DNA of 64,000 bases, taken from the NCBI GenBank assembly GCA_029202485.1, contig CP119313.1, positions 3,596,001 to 3,660,000 of the forward strand. Direction: 5' to 3'. Source of the DNA: Candidatus Pedobacter colombiensis. GTDB lineage: Bacteria; Bacteroidota; Bacteroidia; Sphingobacteriales; Sphingobacteriaceae. Below are positions 37,601-46,284 of this stretch, one piece after another. A program made the position numbers and the translations under genes. The stretch's first letter is position 1. Every line of letters begins with the position of its first letter. The notes below the pieces were generated by a model that was not told the origin of the DNA, ran no database searches, and saw nothing but the letters and a program-made list of their open reading frames with translations.

Positions 37601-38020
37601 TTTTAAACCTTCGTTAATATACTCAGAATCATTTGTTAATTGTGAATAGCCATTTGGCGTTGGTCGAAAAAGCGTCCCCATAGCATAAGAAGTAGGGTAA
37701 GTAGCATACTCATTTGAAGCACCTGTAAGATAAGTAACATCCACAGTAATAGAGTTGCCTTTGAGCGCTGTTATTTTATCAATTCTATAAGTTAATCCCG
37801 AAAAATCAGCAATGACATCCCCAGGTAGAATATCGGTGGCATAATATACATAAAGCAGATCGGTAAAAGTACCCTCAATAGAATAATTTGAATTAGGAGT
37901 CGAAGGAACCTCTGAGGCCCCAGTTATATAAAACCTCCCATTCAGTTTAGATTGAGCTATCCCGGTAAAAGAGACCAAAGCTAAAACACAGGTTACAAGA
38001 ATATGCTTATTTATTTTCAT
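34613..38020 (-). CDS. Tail-fibre-like surface protein with C-terminal S74 chaperone domain (1135 aa)
   Basis: Exported (signal ending FTGIAQS) fibrous protein. It has five 'GDLFYNxxDxxLYVYNGTxW' modules and eight repeats of the type DQDAATKKYVD, spaced through shaft-like segments (ITGFAAPTADIAVGGFKI), as in phage tail fibres. The C terminus is an S74-type intramolecular chaperone: SDRNLKTHIETL, GVIAQELQKVYPEMV, VDYTQLTGMLIQAVKEQ, then a coiled coil. In phages this domain trimerises the fibre and cleaves itself off. It is 28 nt after the 1515-aa gene and 3 nt before the giant gene, so all three are one transcription unit. A trimeric surface fibre is the probable product. Confidence 0.88.
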   Translation of the reverse strand: MKINKHILVTCVLALVSFTGIAQSKLNGRFYITGASEVPSTPNSNYSIEGTFTDLLYVYYATDILPGDVIADFSGLTYRIDKITALKGNSITVDVTYLTGASNEYATYPTSYAMGTLFRPTPNGYSQLTNDSEYINEGLKVSILNSTINSIDKDIRGFKSGTEADIPATPKTGDLFYNVTEKKLYAYTADGWVPVGGGVIASGTTAEFPNPSKSGEMFLNKDDNKTYIYNGALWLELSTNGSTPSANINPDPTKVSVKEGDLFYNISDHKLYVYNGTVWMAINNLLRNGQIFVGNASNTPVSVALTGDATITNTGKLTIQPLAITDGKLDKTNIPLSGFGIPLDNVSMGDEVTNFKIINLANPSANSDAATKGYVDALVSAPGSMVLTNNNFLVGNSSNKAIGVLKSLIPISGFDKAGANVSMGGGTLATNFKITNMADPTLAQDAATKAYVDGRQVNAANILLPTGNFLVGDVGGKAVATAKNTISITGFAAPTADIAVGGFKITGLANPVDAQDAATKNYIDTKTFDPSTINLAKDLFMIGDATGKATGIAKNTISLTGFKDPTADISLAGFLLTNIGEPLVETDAANKKYVDGLFSTPSSILALPAGNLFVGNSAGKATATPKIQVPLSGFGKATENVNMGDAVNQFNISFLKDPIFDQDAATKNYVDSKLSTPGVLTLSTDHIFVGDALNKATGVLKSAVPLSDFGAATADVVLGDGTTNFKITSLADPASDQDAATKKYVDSKSSKTPTGPTAPDTATAKPGDIFYNTTDNRLYVYNGTSWVPVDNKLSDGHLFVGSPAGIAVSTPKNVVPLSGFGSAQGDVAMGNFKLINLAEPTADQDAATKKYVDAKTVKMPTGPTAPDTATAKPGDTYYNTADNHLYVYNGTEWVVMDNKLATGELYVGNAQGIAESTAKNKVPLSGFDNAKADVALGDGINNFKIVNLAEPTADQDAATKKYVDAGVTAAAAAGKDNLGNHTAAENIKLSVFSISNNGANGQGLTFDTQGNASFGQDLTINGNLYTPSDRNLKTHIETLTTVLQKINQIRGVSFEYKDQTKYATGVKIGVIAQELQKVYPEMVTKGKDGFLKVDYTQLTGMLIQAVKEQQKEIDALKIRMDKQQEQINSILKKMQ

Positions 38021-38048
38021 TTTAATACTTCTTCACAATAAAAATATA

Positions 38049-41000
38049 CTAGAAACTTATAACCAACGTGTAAATCTTATTGGCACTTCCTGTAGCCGGC
38101 TTAAAGGTAATCATCTTATTCCCAAAAGATTCAAGCGAAACTGCATTAGGAGTTGAAGGTGACCCCATATGAATATAATTGGCAGGTAATCCTATGTCCC
38201 TTTTTACAAAATAAAAAATAGGTATTGGATAGTATGTAAGGTCTGATACAGCCGCATCTGGAATATTTTCATCTTTGATATCGAAGTACACTTGTGGACC
38301 ATTATCTGCAGGCGTTTTGCCAAAAAGCGGATTATCAATATTAAACTTCGCTTTAATAATAGTCACTCCCAGAGGTATATTAAGTGTAAATTTCATTGTT
38401 CCCGCAATCGGTCCATCACTCATTGTAACCGTTACTCCATCGCCAATCGCAGTTATTACCACACGAGAATTTCCAGATGGGTAGTAACTTTTAAAAGCTC
38501 CACCACCGCCACCGCCAGCTGCCGGGGTAGCCCATTTAGCAGTTCCATCGGCATCCGCAGTTAATACCTTTGTTGCGTCAGCAGCAGCAACCGTTGGATA
38601 TTTATCCAGCTTGGCCTTATCGCCTGCAACCATTACCCCTGCAGTAGTTGATGTAGCTGCAGGAATAGTAGCAGAATTTCCAACCAATGAACCTGCTTTA
38701 GAAGTTATCACACCATTAGCTGCTGAAGAAGTATACCCTAAATCAGTTGCCACAGCTCCACCGCCACCTGTTCCATTTGCAACTGCTGTAATTCTTCCCT
38801 TCGCATCAACTGTAACATTGGCTGAAGTATAACTTCCTGCAGTAACACCCGAGTTAGCTAATGCTAAAGTAGGATTACCTGCCACGCCATCTGCATTAGT
38901 AACCGTAATCTCATTTGTTGTACCTGCAATAGATCGTGATGTAGTTGCACTGGCAGAAGTCCGAACCAAAATTCCATTTGTAGTGACACCGGCAAGACCA
39001 GTTGCTGTACCTGTTACATTACCCGTTAAGGCACCATTAAAAGTTCCGGCAGTAATAGCCATCGCTGAGAAATTACCAGAAGCATCTCTTTTAACAATCG
39101 TATTAGCTGTTGGGGAGCTTGTTGCAGAATTAGCTGCCACCGTTGCCGTATTAATCTCAGCAGCAGTAGAACCTCCTACTGTAGCTACCCTTGGTACATC
39201 AGCAGTATTACTTAAATCACCGGCTAGCATTACAATACCCTTTGAAATTGTAGTAGCAGGTGAGCCACCTCCAGATACCATACCATCAGCATAATCTTTC
39301 ATAGCCTTTACCGAGGGATACTTTGTTGTAGAACTCGCATCAGCAGTAATGTTATTACTTATATTGGCAATATTCTGCTTTAGGTCCAGTGCATTTTGTG
39401 TAAGTGTACTGATTGGCTTCGCAGCATCACTTGTATTGTCTACATTATTAAGCGCTAAATCAGTTTTTACCTGTGCTGGCGTTTTTTGTCCAATTGATGT
39501 CGATGTAGCGGCATATAAATAACTACCAGGAGTTAAAGTGTTCAATCCTGTACCACCGTTTGCCACGCCAACTGTTCCACTTAACGAAGTTGCAGTTGAT
39601 GCATTTCCAATTAGGTCTCCGGTAATTGTTCCAACTTTAAAATTACCTGAAGCGTCTCTCTTTACAATCGTATTTGGTGTGTTTACAGCAGTAGCCGCAT
39701 TCGCAAGGATCACCCCTGCATTAATGTTAGTTGCAGTAGAACCGCCAACCATTAATACTGTAGGTAAAGCAGCTGTTCCACCCAGATCTCCAGCCAATTT
39801 TACAATACCTTTTCCGGTAGTAGTTGCATCAGGTGCTCCACTTGCCACCAATCCATCTACATATGTCTTAACCGCTTTTACAGAAGGGTATTTGGTATCT
39901 GAGCTGCCATCAGTACTGACATCCGTACTTTTATTTGTTTTATCTTCTTTAGCTAATAAGGCTGTAGCTGTAGCCGTACTGATAGGCTTACCTGCATCAC
40001 TGGTATTGTCAACATTACCCAGTCCTATATTTGTCTTAGTCAATACCACATCAGGTCCGGCCGCTCCGTTTACCGTTTGTACTCCGGTACCCGTTGGCGT
40101 TAAAATTTCTTTCCAGTTAGCCAGAACAGAAGCCGGAGTAGCACCTAAAACAAAACTCTTACTAATATCAGTTCTGATAACTGTACTACCTATCTGTGCA
40201 CCAGCTAAAGCCAACATAGAAGCTTGATCATTAAAAACATTAACTGAAGCAAAGGATAGCGCAGGAATTTGTGATACCGGAATTTTCCCCGTACCATCTA
40301 AAGTGGCAACACCATTCACTGCTGCTTTTTCTGTAAGATTTATCTTCTTGTCTAACTCGGCCTGTGTTGCAGTACTAATTGGTTTTAGTAAATCACTAAC
40401 ATTACTTACATTATCCAAGCCCAAATCTGCTTTAACTTGAGCTGGTGTTCTTTGCTGTAAAGTAGTACTTGTTGCCGCACTAATAAAGCTTCCAGCTGTA
40501 TAGCTAGTCATACCCGTACCACCTCTTACTGCCTGCAGGTTCGTAATTAATGGTTCTTTCGTAGCCAGTCCCGGTACTGTTGGTGCGGAAGCAACCCCCG
40601 ACAAATCTCCTGCAAGCTGTATTTTACCAATGATAGTAGTTGTTGCATCCGGTACGCCGCCCGCTCCGATAACAGCATCGTTTACTTTTTTATCTACATA
40701 AGTTTTTGTCGCTTTTTCCGACGGATAGTTGGTATCCGAATTTGCAGAAAAAGTACCATCTGTAATTTTATTAGCCTTATCCTCTTTCAAATCTAAAGCA
40801 GCCTGCGTTGCCGTGCTTATAGGCTTTGCAGCATCAGAAGTATTACTTACCTGATCAAGTCCCAAAGCCTCTTTAACCTGTGCAGGTGTTCTTTCCTGTA
40901 GGGTAGTCGCATCTAAGGCGTTGATGAAGTTTCCAGGTGTATAAGAAGTGATTCCGGTTCCACCATTAGGCACCATCACTGTTCCGCTAACAGAACCTGC

Positions 41001-42596
41001 TGTAGTTGCTGTAGTTGCATTTCCATTTAAATTACCTGTTACTGCACCCACCTCTATATTGCCAAGCCCATCTCTCTTCACAATGGTTCCTGTTATGTTT
41101 TGAGCGGTCGCTGCATTCGCAAGGTCAACACCTGTCTTTATACCACTTGCAAGTGCCCCTCCTACTGTTTTCACTGTTGGAGCATCAGCAGTCCCACCAA
41201 GGTCACCCGATAGCATGACCCTTCCCTTAACCGTAGTTGTTGCATCTACAACACCCGCTTTTGAATCGACATACGTTTTAATTGCATTTACAGTTGGATA
41301 TTTTACATCTGAAGTAGCATCTGCAACGATATCTGTACTTTTATTTACCTTATCTTCTTTACCATTCAATGCTGCTTGAGTAGCCGTACTTACTGGTTTA
41401 TCAATGTCTTTTGTATTATCTATATTACCAAGACCTAAATTTATTTTAGCATCCGTAGCGTTATCGGCGCCGGTACCACCATTGGCAATAGCAACTATAC
41501 CCGTAACATTAGTTGCTGTTCCTGAAATATTGCCTGTAACAGTACCTGTAAGGATAGGATTATTTATAATAGGTCCATCTGACATCACAATATCACCGGC
41601 ACCTGTAGTTGTAGCAACTTTAAGTGCCCCTGCCTCTCCCTTTAAAATACCTAAAAGTGAGGTACCCAAGGTAATATCCGGAGTAGTTGTTGGATTTGCC
41701 ACAGTGCCTGTAAATCCATTTAATGACCTAACAGTCACAGAAGTTACACTACCATTACCTGTACCACCGCCACCGCCGGTTCCGTTTGTTACATCTGTAA
41801 TTCGTCCGTTTGCATCTACTGTAATGTTTGCAGAAGTATATCTTCCAGGTATTACACCCGTAGTTGAAAGCCCTAGGGGGTTTGATAGTATCCCACTACC
41901 AATTAAGGTCGCATCATGTTGAACGGTAGTAATACCACCGGTTCCACCGCCGCCGCCACTACCGAGTAATCCGGCAAGATCTACATGACTATTTCTTGGT
42001 CCTGAAATAGACAATATTGTTCCGGCAAGACTCAAAGATTGATTAAGGTCGCTAAGACTTACCGAATTTCCGCCTTTAATAGCTAGATTATAGGCTGCAT
42101 CAAAACTCAGACTTAAATCTCCAGGTGATGCAGGATCTCCTTTTGGCCCGATTAATACGGTTCCGGATGAAGGCCAGTTTCCCGACACCTTTGGCCCGAA
42201 TAAGATGGTCTTTGTTAGATCCAGATAAAAATCTCCATTATTTCCAACTGCAGCCGAAGGTACTCCGTTACCGCTTAATATCGTATTTCCACTCGTGCCA
42301 TTCCCACCAGAACTAAGCTCACTTTTATTGACTAACTTTTGCCATTGTCCATTACTATAATAATAAAAACCAGGAGTATCATTTGTCTGATAAATCAATA
42401 AACCATTAGCAGGACTATTGATATCATTACGCTGTGTAGATGACATTCTTGGGATGAGCAAACCTTTAGATGTAGAAAGGATTTCTAGTTGAGCACTCGC
42501 ATCTGGAGTACTCGTACCTATTCCAACCTGGGCTTTTGCGCTAAATGCAAATAGCAATCCGATAAATATGGCAAAATGCTTAGCTGTTGTATTCAT
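38049..42596 (-). CDS. Tail-fibre-like repeat protein, exported (1515 aa)
   Basis: First gene of the surface operon. Signal peptide ends AFSAKAQ. The head has VGIGTSTPDASAQLEI and LLIPRMSSTQR, a motif common at the N terminus of Bacteroidota fibre proteins, then one 'NGLLIYQTNDT...W' module. The shaft repeats phage-like blocks: five of the type LGLGNVDNTSDAGKPIS with following TQAALxxKED, four of KYPSVKAVKTYVD, and several GxVxVANGGTG turns. Gly-rich linkers (GGGGG) occur before the C-terminal beta domain of about 150 aa, which I do not recognise. No T9SS CTD and no S74 domain are visible. Possibly the partner or tip of the 1135-aa fibre. Confidence 0.85.
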   Translation of the reverse strand: MNTTAKHFAIFIGLLFAFSAKAQVGIGTSTPDASAQLEILSTSKGLLIPRMSSTQRNDINSPANGLLIYQTNDTPGFYYYSNGQWQKLVNKSELSSGGNGTSGNTILSGNGVPSAAVGNNGDFYLDLTKTILFGPKVSGNWPSSGTVLIGPKGDPASPGDLSLSFDAAYNLAIKGGNSVSLSDLNQSLSLAGTILSISGPRNSHVDLAGLLGSGGGGGTGGITTVQHDATLIGSGILSNPLGLSTTGVIPGRYTSANITVDANGRITDVTNGTGGGGGTGNGSVTSVTVRSLNGFTGTVANPTTTPDITLGTSLLGILKGEAGALKVATTTGAGDIVMSDGPIINNPILTGTVTGNISGTATNVTGIVAIANGGTGADNATDAKINLGLGNIDNTKDIDKPVSTATQAALNGKEDKVNKSTDIVADATSDVKYPTVNAIKTYVDSKAGVVDATTTVKGRVMLSGDLGGTADAPTVKTVGGALASGIKTGVDLANAATAQNITGTIVKRDGLGNIEVGAVTGNLNGNATTATTAGSVSGTVMVPNGGTGITSYTPGNFINALDATTLQERTPAQVKEALGLDQVSNTSDAAKPISTATQAALDLKEDKANKITDGTFSANSDTNYPSEKATKTYVDKKVNDAVIGAGGVPDATTTIIGKIQLAGDLSGVASAPTVPGLATKEPLITNLQAVRGGTGMTSYTAGSFISAATSTTLQQRTPAQVKADLGLDNVSNVSDLLKPISTATQAELDKKINLTEKAAVNGVATLDGTGKIPVSQIPALSFASVNVFNDQASMLALAGAQIGSTVIRTDISKSFVLGATPASVLANWKEILTPTGTGVQTVNGAAGPDVVLTKTNIGLGNVDNTSDAGKPISTATATALLAKEDKTNKSTDVSTDGSSDTKYPSVKAVKTYVDGLVASGAPDATTTGKGIVKLAGDLGGTAALPTVLMVGGSTATNINAGVILANAATAVNTPNTIVKRDASGNFKVGTITGDLIGNASTATSLSGTVGVANGGTGLNTLTPGSYLYAATSTSIGQKTPAQVKTDLALNNVDNTSDAAKPISTLTQNALDLKQNIANISNNITADASSTTKYPSVKAMKDYADGMVSGGGSPATTISKGIVMLAGDLSNTADVPRVATVGGSTAAEINTATVAANSATSSPTANTIVKRDASGNFSAMAITAGTFNGALTGNVTGTATGLAGVTTNGILVRTSASATTSRSIAGTTNEITVTNADGVAGNPTLALANSGVTAGSYTSANVTVDAKGRITAVANGTGGGGAVATDLGYTSSAANGVITSKAGSLVGNSATIPAATSTTAGVMVAGDKAKLDKYPTVAAADATKVLTADADGTAKWATPAAGGGGGGAFKSYYPSGNSRVVITAIGDGVTVTMSDGPIAGTMKFTLNIPLGVTIIKAKFNIDNPLFGKTPADNGPQVYFDIKDENIPDAAVSDLTYYPIPIFYFVKRDIGLPANYIHMGSPSTPNAVSLESFGNKMITFKPATGSANKIYTLVISF

Positions 42597-43112
42597 GAAG
42601 TTATTCTAATTTAGATGGGGTTATTCTATACTTAAATTGGAGCGGAAACTGAAACACGAGAGAGTTTTCCTTAAAATTAAACGACTTAGCCGCCAATGTT
42701 TAAAAGGCACATAAAAAACTAAAAATGAAGCAATTCAAGCGTCTTTCAACCGGGAAAAAACTTATATATAGTTCCAGATAGCGGATTAAGCCTATATAAG
42801 TAGCGTTGATGATGATTTTTCATATTTGAAAACATTATTTAAACAATATTGTTGGGACAAATTATTTGCTTTATTAGGCCCATAGGCAAGCCTTAATTGC
42901 ACAAATTAACAGCGAAGTTACCATTCAATAATGGAATATTCTTGAATAAAAAGTAAAATAATTGTGAACAAAAGCAACAAAACTCACCTAATACATTAAC
43001 AATCAATCTTTTAAACTACACATCGTTAATCAAAATTAAATGAAATCATACTTTAAGAATCTGCTGCGAAATAGAAGAGAACAAAAGAGTTATGGCAAAA
43101 TATTTTTGGTCT
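42597..43112. other. 516-nt intergenic region between metal efflux and surface operons
   Basis: No open frame with coding character is seen. It must hold the promoter of the surface operon (minus strand) and the 3' end of the czcA transcript. A TAATTTTG box on the minus strand (plus CAAAATTA near 43030) matches the -7 consensus but is over 400 nt from the operon start. A 12-bp palindrome AACAATATTGTT lies at 42842-42853. I see no convincing terminator. Confidence 0.5.
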
Positions 43113-46100
43113 TCAATGTTGGTCAGTTTTTCTGTACGCCCAGCCAAAAATTAACGGAAAAACCCAAAGGCTAAATATCATAGCGCAGAGAATACCCCCA
43201 ATCACCACCCTTGCCAAAGGCCTTGAACTCTCTGAGCCAATACCGTGTGAAATAGCAGCCGGAAACAGACCTATCGCGGCCATCATTGCCGTCATCATTA
43301 CGGGTCTTATCCTTGAATTTACACCCAATTTAATGGCTGAATACAAAGATCCGTTCACGCCTTTAAACCTGTCCAGGTTATGCTTAAATATTGTAATCAG
43401 CAACACCCCATCCTGAATACAAATCCCAAAAAGTGCGATAAATCCAATACCCGCAGAAATACTAAAATTGGTACCTGTAATATGCAAAGCCAACAATCCC
43501 CCTACTATGGCAAATGGCACGTTTAAAAAAACCAGGGCCGCATCTTTGATATTGCCAAACATTACAAACAGCAATAAAAATATAAGCGCTAAACTGATCG
43601 GAACCACCTGGGTCAGCCGCTTCTCCGCTCTTTGCTGATTCTCAAAATCACCTTGCCAGGCCATATGGTATCCCTTTTTAACAGATACCAATGCATTCAC
43701 TTTCTGCTGTGCTTCCGCAATTGTGCTGCCCATATCCCGCCCGCGGATAGAAAACTTAAGCGTAGCGAAACGCTGGTTCTCATCCCTAAAAATTAAACAT
43801 GGGCCTGTTTTTTGCTTGATTGAAGCAATCTCTTTGATTGGAACTTTTGAGCCACTTTGAGTGGGCACCAAAAGATTCCCGATATCATCAGGCGTTTTTC
43901 TGAATGCTTCCGGAAAACGGATCCTGATGTCAAATGTTTTTACGCCTTCATATAGGGTAGAAGCAGCTTGCCCCCCAATAGCCATAGAGATTACGGAGTT
44001 CGCATCTGCCGTAGCTACACCATATTGGGCCATTTTTTGCTGGTCCAGATCGATATCCAGCTCAGGCAAACCAATACTCCTCATTACCCCCAAATCTTCA
44101 ATTCCCCTTACCTTTTTCAGTACCTGGTACACCTCATCCGCTTTATGTTCCATGTAGTCCAGCGAATCTCCATATATTTTAACAACAATGGAACCTTTGA
44201 CCCCTGATACAGCCTCTTCCACATTGTCCATAATTGGCTGGGAAAAATTAAGATCGACCCCCGGTAGGTTTGACAACTTTTTGTTCATCTGGCTAACCAG
44301 CTCTTCATTTGTAATATGTGGTTTCCAATCACCGGGGGGATACATCAATACATCAAATTCATTATTATAAAAACCAGTTACATCTGTACCATCATCTGGC
44401 CGCCCCGTTTGCGATACCACGCATTTTACCTGCGGGAAAGTCATCAGTATGCTTCGAACCTCCTTTGCCGTTTCAACAGATTTTTCAAGCGATACACTGT
44501 AAGGCAACTGAACCCGAAGCCAGATCGCACCCTCATTTAATTCAGGTAGAAACTCGCTCCCTAAAAATTTAAATGAATACAAACCAATAGCCATACAAAT
44601 CAATGATACAGTAACCACCACTTCTTTGTTTTTATAAGCCCTGGTAAAACCATTGATCATAAAGCCTGTAAGGTGGTGCACAAAAGGATTATGTTTTTCA
44701 TGTACATTCTTGTTCAGCAATAACCTGATCAATACAGGCACTAAGGTCAGCGAAGTAATTAACGCGCCCAGCAATGCAAAACCGAGCGTATAGGCCAAAG
44801 GTGAAAACATTTTGCCTTCTACTTTTTGAAATGCAAATATGGGCAGTAAACCAGTGATGATAATGAGCTTGGCAAAAAAGATAGCTTTTCCAAGTACTGC
44901 ACCTTCATTTTTAATAATGCCCAGCTTGATCATTTTATTAAACCGCTCCATCCCCATCACACGGCCCTTATGGTCCAAAATCACAAACAGACCTTCTACC
45001 ATCACCACAGCTCCGTCAATAATAATCCCAAAATCAACCGCACCCAGCGAAAGCAAGTTTGCAGACATCCCCAACAAATGCAAACAAATAAATGCAAACA
45101 GCAGTGCAATGGGAATAATGATGGAAACAATTAAGGTGGTGCGCCAGTTAAACATAAACAAAGACACCAATAAAGTAACCAAAAGAATTCCCTCAGTTAA
45201 ATTATGAAGCACCGTATGGGTGGCATAATCTACCAGATCTGTACGATCATAATATGGAACAATTTTAGTATCCGCCGGAAGTATATCATTATTCAGCTTA
45301 TCGATTTCTTTTTTAAGCGCAGTAACCACTTCTGTCGGGTTTTCGCCCTTCCGCATTACCACAATCGCTTCTACCGCATCCGCCTCGTCCAAAACCCTTC
45401 TTTTACCATTCTTATCTGTAACCGCATCACTCCTACCCACCCATCCAAGTCTGGGCAGATTAGATATAGCCACATTGGCTACATCTTTAACCAAAATAGG
45501 CACGCCACTATTATTGGAAATAATGATGTTCCTGATTTCCTCAATATCATTCAATAACCCGATTCCTCTTACCGCAAAAGCCTGATTGTTTTGAATGATC
45601 ATGTCGCCCCCAATGTTGATATTGGTTTTTTGGACAGCAGCAAAAACATCTAATGGGGTAATGCCCAATGTGGCCAGTTTTCCCGGATCAACTGTAATTT
45701 CGTAGGTTTTGGTTTTTCCTCCAAAGCTGTTAATATCGCCAATTCCGGGGATGGCCCTCAGTCTTCTGTCAATGACCCAATCCTGCATGGTTTTAAGCTC
45801 CCTAACATCCCTCACCGAGCTTTTCAAGGTATACCGAAAGATTTCACCCGTTGGACCAGTTGGGGGCTGCACTGAGGGAACAACTCCAGGAGGTAAAGTC
45901 GCATTTCCCAACAGGTTCATAATTTGCTGTCTTGCTTCCGGATCCTTTACCTGGTCATCAAAAATTACTTTTACGTAACTCAGCCCAAATATCGTAGTAG
46001 AGCGCAGACTTACTTTTTTTTGTACTGGGTTCAAAGCAATCTCTATAGGGATGGTCACTAATTTTTCTACTTCCTCTGCACTTTGCCCCGGCCACTGTGC

Positions 46101-46259
46101 AATGATATCAATTTCAGTATTGGTTACATCTGGGAAGGCTTCTATGGGCATGTTCATAAAAGTGATTACTCCACTTATAACCAGTAGGGCAGCAAGAACC
46201 AAAATAAAAAACTTGTTTTTTAGTGAGAACCCGATTATTCCTTTAAGAAACTTATTCAT
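43113..46259 (-). CDS. CzcA-type heavy metal RND efflux permease (HME1-like)
   Basis: Proton-driven inner-membrane pump of 1048 aa, the usual length. TM1 is FFILVLAALLVISGVITFM, and the porter domains and twelve TM segments are all present. The TM4 proton-relay signature is DFGIIIDGAVVMVEG, with Asp409 and Asp415, the HME1 pattern of Co/Zn/Cd pumps. The sequence QPIMDNVEEAVSGVKG is also typical of CzcA/CnrA. The Met triad of CusA is absent. It is the third gene of a three-gene unit (TolC, adaptor, pump), 25 nt after the adaptor. Divalent metals are the expected substrates. Confidence 0.92.
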   Translation of the reverse strand: MNKFLKGIIGFSLKNKFFILVLAALLVISGVITFMNMPIEAFPDVTNTEIDIIAQWPGQSAEEVEKLVTIPIEIALNPVQKKVSLRSTTIFGLSYVKVIFDDQVKDPEARQQIMNLLGNATLPPGVVPSVQPPTGPTGEIFRYTLKSSVRDVRELKTMQDWVIDRRLRAIPGIGDINSFGGKTKTYEITVDPGKLATLGITPLDVFAAVQKTNINIGGDMIIQNNQAFAVRGIGLLNDIEEIRNIIISNNSGVPILVKDVANVAISNLPRLGWVGRSDAVTDKNGKRRVLDEADAVEAIVVMRKGENPTEVVTALKKEIDKLNNDILPADTKIVPYYDRTDLVDYATHTVLHNLTEGILLVTLLVSLFMFNWRTTLIVSIIIPIALLFAFICLHLLGMSANLLSLGAVDFGIIIDGAVVMVEGLFVILDHKGRVMGMERFNKMIKLGIIKNEGAVLGKAIFFAKLIIITGLLPIFAFQKVEGKMFSPLAYTLGFALLGALITSLTLVPVLIRLLLNKNVHEKHNPFVHHLTGFMINGFTRAYKNKEVVVTVSLICMAIGLYSFKFLGSEFLPELNEGAIWLRVQLPYSVSLEKSVETAKEVRSILMTFPQVKCVVSQTGRPDDGTDVTGFYNNEFDVLMYPPGDWKPHITNEELVSQMNKKLSNLPGVDLNFSQPIMDNVEEAVSGVKGSIVVKIYGDSLDYMEHKADEVYQVLKKVRGIEDLGVMRSIGLPELDIDLDQQKMAQYGVATADANSVISMAIGGQAASTLYEGVKTFDIRIRFPEAFRKTPDDIGNLLVPTQSGSKVPIKEIASIKQKTGPCLIFRDENQRFATLKFSIRGRDMGSTIAEAQQKVNALVSVKKGYHMAWQGDFENQQRAEKRLTQVVPISLALIFLLLFVMFGNIKDAALVFLNVPFAIVGGLLALHITGTNFSISAGIGFIALFGICIQDGVLLITIFKHNLDRFKGVNGSLYSAIKLGVNSRIRPVMMTAMMAAIGLFPAAISHGIGSESSRPLARVVIGGILCAMIFSLWVFPLIFGWAYRKTDQH

Positions 46260-46284
46260 GTACCAGCGGTTAGAAGTGGATCAT

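Noticed and set aside
39538..40227. Plus-strand frame of 229 aa inside the 1515-aa gene, and similar long plus frames at 41404-41922 and 38983-39294
   Set aside because: They are antisense shadows produced by the repeated coding sequence; no independent start context or protein character.
34613..42596. Prophage, suggested by tail-fibre repeats and the S74 domain
   Set aside because: Both proteins carry signal peptides and sit with T9SS-type genes; no capsid, terminase, integrase or lysis gene is near.
42842..42853. 12-bp palindrome AACAATATTGTT as operator of the surface operon
   Set aside because: Short, AT-rich and about 250 nt from the start codon; likely chance, no matching promoter boxes nearby.
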